From Candidatus Brevefilum sp. (lineage in GTDB: Bacteria > Chloroflexota > Anaerolineae > Anaerolineales > Anaerolineaceae): DNA of 33,781 bases. The stretch is taken from assembly GCA_029210815.1 (NCBI GenBank), contig JARGGB010000033.1, positions 1 through 33,781 of the forward strand, in the 5' to 3' direction. Below, one piece after another: positions 6,885 through 16,000 of this stretch. The notes under the pieces were generated by a model. It did no database searches. It had not been told where the DNA came from and saw nothing but the letters and a program-made list of their open reading frames with translations. Both the position numbers and the translations under genes were made by a program. Numbering within the stretch: position 1 is the stretch's first letter; every line of letters begins with the position of its first letter.

Positions 6885-7445
6885 ATGGTACAGGAAAGAA
6901 CACGAAAAATTGTCATTACTGGTGTGCTGAGCGCAATCTCAATCTTTTTAGGTATGACCCGGTTGGGCTTTATTCCCTGGGTGAGTGGTGCATCGCTCAC
7001 CATCATGCAGGTTCCAGTGATTATTGGTGCTGTTCTTGAAGGTCCGATTGTGGGTTTTGTGATTGGATTGGTGTTTGGCGTATTCAGCCTGATACAGGCT
7101 GCAGTCGCGCCGACAGGTCCTGCGGACGTATGGTTCACCAATCCTTTATTATCAATTTTGCCAAGATTGTTCATTGGCCCTGTCGCCTGGTTGATTTATC
7201 GTGGATTGAAACGATGGGAAATCCCAGCTTTAATCGCTGCCGGAGTTGGGGGAAGCCTGACGAATACGGTTCTTGTATTGGGAATGGTTGGTGTCTTAAA
7301 GCTGGTTCCATGGGCGGCAATTCCACCCATTATTTTGGCGAATGGTGCGCCAGAATCCATTGTGTCAGCGGTGCTGGTGGTCGCAGTTGTGGGCATCTGG
7401 AAACAAATTGGGACAAAGGGTGAAAAATCCGGCTCCGAGTTTTAA
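6885..7445 (+). CDS. ECF transporter substrate-binding S component
   Basis: A 186-residue integral membrane protein of the ECF_trnsprt type (PF12822), with about six membrane segments. The N-terminus RTRKIVITGVLSAISIFLG is the usual S-component opening, whose small-residue face docks on EcfT. The segment LTIMQVPVIIGAVLEGPIVG followed by FVIGLVFGVFSLIQA, and the loop with NPLLSILPRLFIGP, are shared with a subgroup that I think is vitamin-related, perhaps pantothenate-like; I am not certain of the substrate. S components bind a vitamin or metal at nanomolar level and work with EcfA, EcfA' and EcfT. Those genes lie head-on next to it and share its 3' end, which is an unusual layout. The ribosome site is weak (ACGGAG, 5 nt before ATG 6885). 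Confidence 0.85.
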   Translation: MVQERTRKIVITGVLSAISIFLGMTRLGFIPWVSGASLTIMQVPVIIGAVLEGPIVGFVIGLVFGVFSLIQAAVAPTGPADVWFTNPLLSILPRLFIGPVAWLIYRGLKRWEIPALIAAGVGGSLTNTVLVLGMVGVLKLVPWAAIPPIILANGAPESIVSAVLVVAVVGIWKQIGTKGEKSGSEF

Positions 7446-8287
7446 AAAATCATACCTGAAAATAGCATCAGACTGCTTAATAAAAGACTAACAAAAATTA
7501 ACAAGCCATCCTGCCATGAATAGCGAAGGCTGTGGAAGCTGCTGCGCTTGTGAGCAGCGTTAAAACCCCGAGACTCCATTGCGACAGCCATTGTTTCGGC
7601 GCGTTTGAGGCTGGTGACAATCAGCGGCACAATTAATGGTATGACCCGTTTCGCCTGTTTAATAGGGTTAAAGCCCTTATGTTCCCAGTCAGCACCCCGC
7701 GCAGCCTGTGCTTTTGCTGTCTTTTCAGCAGTTTGAGCAATTAATGGCAAATAACGCATTGTGACCTGGACCACCATTGTTACATCGTTGACAGGCAAAC
7801 CGATTTTTTCAAAAGGTTTCAACAGGTGAAATAGGGCTGCGGTGAGCTGAGATGTTGAAAGGCTCATGACGAAAGCGTTTAACAGCAATATTAAAGCTAA
7901 GAATCTGAAGATCAAGTTTAATGCGCTGTACACAGCCGCGTTTGTAATAACAAAGTCAAAAACTTCCCACAGAACACTTGCGTTTTCTAACCTTTGATAG
8001 AAAAGGATTTGCAGAATCGCCAGGATTAAAATAAATGGCAGTGCTTTTTTGATCCCTCTCAAAGTTGATTTCACCGGTAATTGTGCAAGTAAGTAAAGCC
8101 CAATGACAAAGACAATCCCTAACAATAATCCCCAAATACCAGGTGTGAAGATGAGGGCAGTGAAGACGATCAAAAAGCTGATCAGACGGGCTCGTGAGTC
8201 CCTGGCGTGAAACCAGGAGTCCCTGGGTATAAATTGACCGAGGCTTGTACTCCCTAAAAATTCAAATCGGCTGCTCATTGCACCCAT
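7442..8287 (-). CDS. ecfT: ECF transporter transmembrane component T
   Basis: A 281-residue EcfT/CbiQ-family membrane protein, the scaffold that links the S component to the two ATPases. It has four to six membrane segments (for example about 35-70, 80-100, 115-150). The two cytosolic coupling motifs are clear: AQAARGADWE, and AMESRGFNA further on, both of the X-R-G type whose Arg residues dock in the ATPase grooves. The start is uncertain. ATG 8287 overlaps ecfA by 13 nt. ATG 8278 makes an ATGA overlap with the ecfA stop, a pattern typical of translational coupling, and gives 278 residues. It ends head-on against ecfS, with stops sharing 7442-7445. It is last in the leftward cluster. Confidence 0.88.
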   Translation of the reverse strand: MGAMSSRFEFLGSTSLGQFIPRDSWFHARDSRARLISFLIVFTALIFTPGIWGLLLGIVFVIGLYLLAQLPVKSTLRGIKKALPFILILAILQILFYQRLENASVLWEVFDFVITNAAVYSALNLIFRFLALILLLNAFVMSLSTSQLTAALFHLLKPFEKIGLPVNDVTMVVQVTMRYLPLIAQTAEKTAKAQAARGADWEHKGFNPIKQAKRVIPLIVPLIVTSLKRAETMAVAMESRGFNAAHKRSSFHSLRYSWQDGLLIFVSLLLSSLMLFSGMIF

Positions 8288-10002
8288 TCTTTCATGGCAT
8301 CGATTAAATGATCAATTCCCAGGCATTCACATTCTTTAATTGGCCAACCGTTCTGTTGTAATCTTTGAACAATTTGAATGATCAAAGGAACGGACAAGCC
8401 TGCATCTTTGATCAATTGATTGTTGAAAAGGAGGTCGTGGGTTGCTTCTGTTCTTACAACGCGACCAGATTTCATTACAGTGAATGCTTGTGTGATTTCA
8501 GCAATCTCATCAAGTCTGTGGCTTGCAATCAAAATTGTTTTGCCCTGCCGCTGCAATTCCTTAAATAAATCTAAAAGTTCGTCACGGGATTTTGGGTCCA
8601 TACCCGCTGTGGGTTCGTCAAATAATAGAATTTCCTGGTCCAGGATTAATGTGGAAGCTAATGCGACTTTTCGCTTTTCGCCACCGCTCAAGGTTTCTAA
8701 ACGCCGGTCTTTGTATTCTTCAAAATCCAGACCAACCAGTGTCATTGCATTCTTTACACGATCCCGAATATTGTCCATCTCAAATTGCTTGGGTCCAAAA
8801 GCAATTTCGTCGCCGACAAAGCTCTCAAAAAATTGTGTTTCAGGACTCTGAAAAACAAGCCCCACTTTCTTAACAATTACCTGCAAAGATGTGTCCGGAT
8901 TATCAACATCAAGGTCTCCCACTCGAACTTTGCCCTTGGATGGGCGTAAAATACCAATGATATGCTGCAAGAGGGTGGATTTCCCCGAACCGTTTGTGCC
9001 TGCAAGGCCTTGAATCACAGTTTGATTGACTCTTAGATCAGCACCCTGGAGGGCTTTTTTTGCAAGGGGTGATCCAGCCAGGTAAGTATAGTGAACGTTC
9101 TCCATATCAATCAGAATTTTTCCTGATGTGCCATTCTCAGACTTTGCTTTGTTACTCTGTTTTTCACCATGGTATTCTGGCAAAGCAGCTAATAATGCTT
9201 CTGAAGAATAAATATTTTCAGGAATTGAAAAGCCAAGATCGCGAAACGAATGTGAATATTTCGCTGCTTCAGGAATATCCAAACCAATTTCGTGTAGTAA
9301 TTTACTTTGTCTGAAGATTTCCTCAGGTTTACCACTTAAGAATATTTTCCCCTGATTAATTACAACAATTTTATCTGCTAGAAAAGCTTCTTCCATGTGG
9401 TGGGTGATGTACAGGATTGTCATTCCAGCGCGGTGAAGTCTGCATATGCGATCCAGGAAAGCATCACGCGTTAGTGGGTCTAACATGGATGTGGGTTCAT
9501 CAAACAATATGATTTTTGGTTGGCGAGCTAATACACCAGCCAGGGCTAAGCGTTGAATCTGTCCCCCTGAAAGAAGGTGGGGTGGTCGTTTTGCTTCTTC
9601 AAGTAGGTCCGCTTTTTCTAATTGTTCGCGAACCCGTTTTTGAATTTCTGCAGATGGTAAATTCAGGTTTTCCAACCCAAATGCAACATCTTCCTCTACT
9701 GTAGAAGCAACAATTTGATCTGCAGGATTTTGAAATACCATACCCACCAAAGAGCGTAACTCAGGAAGATTTTCCAATTTACTGGTATCCAGCTCTGCAA
9801 CATCAACTTTTCCACCAGTTGGAGCCAATAAGCCGTTGATGTGTTTTATAAATGTGGTTTTACCCGAGCCGTTTCGACCAATGATTGCAATAAAGGCACC
9901 ATCCTCTATTTCAAGGTTAATCGTTTGCAGGATGTCCGGTTTTTCCACCGGGTAATGGGTTGGGCGGTAGGATAAATTCTTAATTGAAATCAGTTTTGTC
10001 AC
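8275..10002 (-). CDS. ecfA: Fused EcfA-EcfA' energy-coupling ATPase (two ABC cassettes)
   Basis: 575 residues carry two complete CbiO-type ABC cassettes in one chain, where most Firmicutes have two genes (ecfA1 and ecfA2). First cassette: Walker A GRNGSGKTT (42-50), signature LSGGQIQRLALAG, Walker B IILFDEPTSMLD, and the His switch in YITHH. Second cassette, beginning about residue 295: Walker A GTNGSGKST (about 335-343), signature LSGGEKRKVALAS, Walker B ILLFDEPTAGMD, and ASHRLDE. Both sites look competent. The protein powers uptake through EcfT and one or more S components. The start is GTG 10002 with a poor ribosome site. It follows the cyclic glucan synthase by 54 nt, so it may be cotranscribed with it. 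Confidence 0.9.
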   Translation of the reverse strand: MTKLISIKNLSYRPTHYPVEKPDILQTINLEIEDGAFIAIIGRNGSGKTTFIKHINGLLAPTGGKVDVAELDTSKLENLPELRSLVGMVFQNPADQIVASTVEEDVAFGLENLNLPSAEIQKRVREQLEKADLLEEAKRPPHLLSGGQIQRLALAGVLARQPKIILFDEPTSMLDPLTRDAFLDRICRLHRAGMTILYITHHMEEAFLADKIVVINQGKIFLSGKPEEIFRQSKLLHEIGLDIPEAAKYSHSFRDLGFSIPENIYSSEALLAALPEYHGEKQSNKAKSENGTSGKILIDMENVHYTYLAGSPLAKKALQGADLRVNQTVIQGLAGTNGSGKSTLLQHIIGILRPSKGKVRVGDLDVDNPDTSLQVIVKKVGLVFQSPETQFFESFVGDEIAFGPKQFEMDNIRDRVKNAMTLVGLDFEEYKDRRLETLSGGEKRKVALASTLILDQEILLFDEPTAGMDPKSRDELLDLFKELQRQGKTILIASHRLDEIAEITQAFTVMKSGRVVRTEATHDLLFNNQLIKDAGLSVPLIIQIVQRLQQNGWPIKECECLGIDHLIDAMKEWVQ

Positions 10003-10056
10003 GGGCTAATCTTATCAGGAATGGTGATTTTTGGGCAATATTGAAAAACAATTCAA

Positions 10057-13000
10057 TCAACCCATTCGTACGATGAGATGATGATCTTTAGAGTCCTGCA
10101 TAAGAGGAATTTTATTATCTTGCATCTTCTCACCATCCAATGTCATTTCTTTGACGCCTTTTTCAATGTGGCCAGGATTTTTCACTTCAATATAAAAAAC
10201 AGAATTGCCATTTTTATAAGTTATATTAAAGCCATCCCAATTATCTGGAATACAGGGGTCAATTGTAAAATGATCACCTTTTAGTTTGAATCCCAGAATG
10301 GCTTCCATACCGAGGCGGTACAGCCATCCAGAAGAACCCGTGTACCACGTCCAACCGCCACGGCCTACGTAAGGGGCTTTACTGTAAATGTCCGCAGCGA
10401 CCACATAAGGTTCAACAGCGTACCGGTTAGCATCTTCATTTGTTAGACTGTGAGTTATGGGATTTAATAATTTAAATTGTTCGTAAGCCTGATATCCCAT
10501 ACCAAGTTCAGTCAAAGCCCAGACTGCCCATACCGCTGCATGGGTATATTGTCCGCCATTTTCCCGAATCCCAGGCGGATAACCTTTGATATAGCCCGGG
10601 TCCTTCTCGGTTTTTTCAAAGGGCGGTGTAAATAATTGAATTAACCTATCTTCCTTTTGGACAAGATGTTCATCCACAGCGTCAATAGCCTTGAATTGCC
10701 TTTCTTTAGGTGCGCCGCCTGTGATTATGGACCAGGATTGCGGCAAAGAATCAATCTGGCATTCCTGATTTCGGTGTGAACCTAAGGGTGTTCCATCGTC
10801 ATAATAGGCTCGTAAAAACCAATTACCATCCCAGGCAACCTGGTTAATGGTCGTTTTGAGTTTCTCCGCTCTTTGTTTGTGTTGATTTGAAAGCGCTTGT
10901 TCTCCTTTGATTTCACATAAATCAGCAAATCGTTTGTGATTTTCATACAGGAACCACGCCAGCCAAACACTTTCACCTTTCCCATCAATACCGACCCTGT
11001 TCATGCCGTCGTTCCAATCCCCACTGCCCATCAAAGGCAAGCCATGCGGGCCTTTGGTGTCTGCATGCGCCAGCGCTCGGTGGCAATGTTCAAATAAGCT
11101 GAATTTCTCTTCACCGGTTTGATAATGGTCGTATCTTTCTTCCTCATCCTTGCTTAAAGGTCTCCCTAATTTAAAGGGGATTTGCTCGTCAAGGATGGTT
11201 TTGTCACCAGTTATTTCGATATATTCTGCAATGACATAGACAAGCCAAAGTAAATCATCCGTAATTCGGGTACGAACACCTCGACCGGAAGGTGGATGCC
11301 ACCAGTGAAGTACATCTCCCTCTTCAAATTGATGCGCAGCGGCACGCAATATATGTTCACGGCTTTCCTGGGGGTCAAGCGCCATTACAGAGGTAACATC
11401 CTGCAGTTGATCGCGAAAACCATAAGCACCGCTGGATTGATAGAACGCAGATCGTCCCCAAATTCTACAGCTCAGCGCTTGATAGGGCAGCCATCGATTC
11501 AAAATGACATCCATCATTGGGTCGGGACTTGATACCTGCAATTTGTTCAGCAGGGAATCCCATTTTTTTACTGATGCTTGCCAGCTTTGCTCAATTACTT
11601 TCCTACTGCTGAAACGCTGGATCAAATCCAGTGCCCTGTCTTCTGTTTCTCCCTGTCCCAAAACGAAAGTGATTGTTTGGGATTCACCAGGCGCAAAATT
11701 GAGATGCGACTGCAGTGCAGCGCATGGATCAACGCCCGATTTAACCGTTCCTGATAAACCAATACGTCGTAAACCTGTCGGGTTGGATCTGCTGCCAGGC
11801 ATGCCTAAGAATTCCTGGCGGTCGGTGGTTAATCCGTGAACAGGCTGGTCAGAGAAAAGAAAAGCTGTATTTTCTGAGAATTCAGCGCTGTAAGTATTAC
11901 GGGCAATCAATGCACCACTTTCATTTATAAAACCTGGAACAATAAAATTATTCGATTTTTCTCGATTAGGTCCAAGAACCCATTCTGCAAAATAGGTTGC
12001 AGTTAACCGTCGGCTTTCTTCTGTATAGTTGGTCAATTTGAGTTGAATAAATTTAACCGGTGCTTTCGGATCCACAAACAGCTTCAATTCCTGTTCGAAT
12101 CCATGGTTATATGACTTAAATATGGTATAGCCCTGACCATGCCTTACAAGGTAACTTACGCCATTACCTGATGGGTATGGTGTGGGAGTCCAGACATTTC
12201 CTGTAATTTCATCCCTTAGGTACAAACTTTCACCACTAGGGTCAGTAACCGGATCGTTTGTCCAGGGTGTGAGCCTGTTTTCGCCGCTGTTTTTCGACCA
12301 GGAGTAACCGCCGCCTGCTTCAGTCACAAGGAAGCCAAAGTTTTGATTTGCAATAACATTTATCCAGGGTGCTGGTGTGTGTTGGCCTTTTTCATTAGCT
12401 GATTTTGGATAGTTTTCCAAAAAAATCTGGTATTCTTTTCCGTTTTGGGTAAATCCACCAATACCGTTATCGAAAATCAAATCTTCTGGTCGCTCGACAG
12501 ACTGATCAATTTGAAATTTCTCATCGCTTGTGGTTGACATGAAAAATGGAAGATGAGGTTCGATTTGATCTGCTATTGTCAGGTGGGTTTCAAGATTTGC
12601 TGAATTTAAATCAATCGCAGCACTTGCAGAAGTTTTTAGCAAAATGACAGAATCTTTGTTCATTTGGCTAGCTGTCAGGACAAAAATCCCACCTCGCATA
12701 TTCAGTTTATCTTGCCCGCCCATTTGATTAATCGCCCGATGAATTTTTTCATTTAACTCATGCTCATAACCCGTATCTTTTGTATTTAGCAAAACCAAAT
12801 CAATCAGCAAACCCAATTTCTGCCAGTAGGCATGAGCAAGCAGACTTTCCTGTAGAGCTTCCAATTCTTCCTGGTGATCAATCATTACTAACAAAATTGG
12901 ATAATCACCTGAAATGCTGAAAGGCCATAGTCCAGATTGATCAAGCGTATTGCTATTCAAAATGGCAATATCGGGACGCAATCTTGCATTTGGGTAAATC

Positions 13001-16000
13001 AAATTTGATAGCAGCTTTTGGTACTTTGAAAGCTGATCACTACTGAGATCCATTGCTCTTAATAGTTTTTCAGAGTATGACTCGGATGAAGAAAAGGCGT
13101 TTTCAACCTTGATTGTATTTTGATAGCTTTTCGCCAGATCCCTTGTTTTATTGAGATTTTCTGCAGCAATTGTTAAGAAATAAAGGTGAATTGTTTCGTT
13201 TGGTTTCAACTCAAAACGCTTCCCCATTGAAAATATTGGATCAAGCGTTATCCCGATATTTTTACCAAGATTAGATTGGTTGTTTAAAACAATCGGATCT
13301 GAAATATCATGCCCTCGTCCAATAAATTTTCCACGGTCCGTTTCATACTCTAGGTCACTACTGCTATCATCAAGGAGCAAATGTGCCATGCCCAATGATT
13401 TTTCTTCTGAAGAGCGCTTTCTTCTCTGGAAGTGGAGCATGTTTAAGTCTGCTTGGTAGCTGCTCTTGATAAACATTTTGTTAAATGCTGGATGCTGCTG
13501 GTCTGCCGATTGCGGTGCTAAGACAACTTCGCCATAACTGAGAACGCGAAGACGTCGCCTTTTATTGGATTGATTTGTAATTGAAATTTTTTGAACACAA
13601 ACATCATCTTTTGGTGTAATTGTTGTTTGCAAGATCACTCGGATATCATCTGTCATGCGGCGAATTTCAGTCATGTGCGGACCAAAAATCACACGGTATT
13701 CCTGAGTATTTGTCTTGACAGGCGCTCGTCCTATCGACCAAAAGATGCCTTTTTCCAAATCCTGAATGAAGTACCACAATCCCCAGGGGTCGAGGGCAGC
13801 GTCACTGCGCCAGCGATTAAGTGCCGTTTTTCCCCATTCAAGATAACCGCTTCCTGATTCAGCCATCAGCATTCGGAGATTGCCGTTAGAGATCACATTC
13901 ACGCTTTTATTCTTTGTTTCTGTATTCACTTGCCAGGGAATGACCATCACGCCTGTTGCATCTTTACTGCGGGTCGCGACTTGCAGTTGATCGGTTTTTT
14001 GCACAGGTTTCGTTTGAGGTATCTGTTCCTGTAACAGCAGCTCGGTAGTTTTAATGCGAGGATCTTTGTGGATTCGCTCAACAATGTTGTTAGAAGCAAG
14101 AAAATTAGCCAAAGCCACCATAATCATCCCCTGGTGATGTGCCATGTAGGATTTAATGACAGCTTTATCCTGCCCAACAGGCAGGCGTGATCGAGTGTAA
14201 TCTATTGATTCATAGAAACCAAAGTGCCCCATAGCACCTTGTCCTTCAAGATCGGCAATATTCTCAATAACTGCTTGATGGTCTATGCCTACCGCCATCA
14301 GTGAGGCGTAAGGGGCAATCACGAGATCTTTTTCTAAACCTCGCTTACGCCCCAAGCCTGGTACACCAAACCCCTGGTATTGGTAATTCTGTGCCTGGTC
14401 GAATCGATAATAACTGGATTCTGAAATTCCCCATGGCACGTTCTTTTTCTTTCCGTATTTGATTTGTGCCTTCACGACACCTTTGCTGGTTTGTTCCAGC
14501 AAAGTTTCCGGGTAAATTTTTGTGAAGAGGTTTGGCATCAGGTATTCAAACATACTGCCATTCCAGGATAATAAAGTTGGGATTCCTTCAATTGTTGTGA
14601 AAGGTCTGCCCATATGAAGCCAGTGAGAACGCGGCACTTCATTTAGTGCAATAGCATACAGACTCGCCGTCCGTGCCTCAGATCCTAATAAATCATAGTG
14701 ATTTTTATCAAGACGACCAGATCCAACTTGATATCCCAGATAAAATACTTCTCTGCTCTCATCAAATAAGAAATCAAACTCCATTCTTTCCAGGGAAAAT
14801 GAAATTTTTTCTTGCAAACTTTTGATGAGATCTAATGTTTCCTGTGCGTGTGCTTTTGAATCCTCCAAATTACCAATAAACTTTATCATCCATTTTGAAA
14901 TTCTCTGCCTTTGAATTGAATCAAAATTATTAAAAATCTCATGATCTTCAAGGGACAACAAGCTCGTAAGTGCATCAATTGTTCTTTCGCACAAAGGAGG
15001 AACTTCGGAAATGCTCGATTTCAAAGCTCGATCATTGAGCCAGGGTTGAAAAACATCAAGCCATAATTCATTATTAAAATTTCTCAGGATTTCAGGTCGT
15101 TCTTGCCAGGTTTCCATCCACGGGGCTAATAAATTAATCTGGCTGCGCATATTGACAAGGTGCTGGTAATTAACATTAGACCAATAACGCAGGTCTTTCA
15201 TGATATCTGCATCGATGGTACCCTCCATGCGGGCGATTTTTTCAAGAAGTAAGTTCATCGGCTCTGTCATGAGTTCTTCAAAATTACCAAGAAGTTCCAT
15301 TTGCCGAGAATCTGTCAGTAAACCTTCACGGATATCGTTCTGAATTTTCCGGCAGTGTACCAGCAGAGATTCTGCTGAATGCTTAAGGTCTGGCTCAACA
15401 ATCGAATTTACAACAGAGCAAAAGACATCAAGACCATCAATCGTTCCCTGGAACAGATTCCTGTGGCTGATTTGGTGCCCCGGTAAATCTTCCAAAGTTT
15501 GGTATAGTCCAATCAAACTGGTCGCATAATTTCCACTATCAACAGTTGAGACATATCTTGGTGCGAGGGTTTCAAGCGTCACGGTGTCGTACCAATTAAG
15601 CAGATGGCCGCGGTATTTCTCAATCTCGTCCAGGGTTTCAAATGTGAAAGTCATCCTGTAAACAAAATCAAGAATGGCGATATACCCCATGTCATATGCT
15701 GAGCAGGTTGAGAGCATCATCAACCCAATATTTGTCGGCGAGGTCCTATGAGCAATCATCCCTTTTGGATCTTCTTGGAAATGATCTGGCGGCAGCCAGT
15801 GATCTTCTGGTCCAATAAAGCGTTCGAAATAAAGCCATGTTTTCCGAGCGAGCATCCGGAGTTTCTGGATCTCATCCGTTTTTAGTGGTTCCACATTGTT
15901 TGCAGCCTTTTCCAGGCTTATCCAATAGGCTGCTTGTGGCGAGAAAAACCACAGGAACAAAATTGGAAAGCATGTTAAGAAACATCCGGGTTGGAAGATG

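Noticed and set aside
10020-10056. Terminator between the glucan synthase and ecfA genes
   Set aside because: The only hairpin (ATTGAA/TTCAAT) is six AT-rich base pairs with no T-run after it, so read-through is likely.
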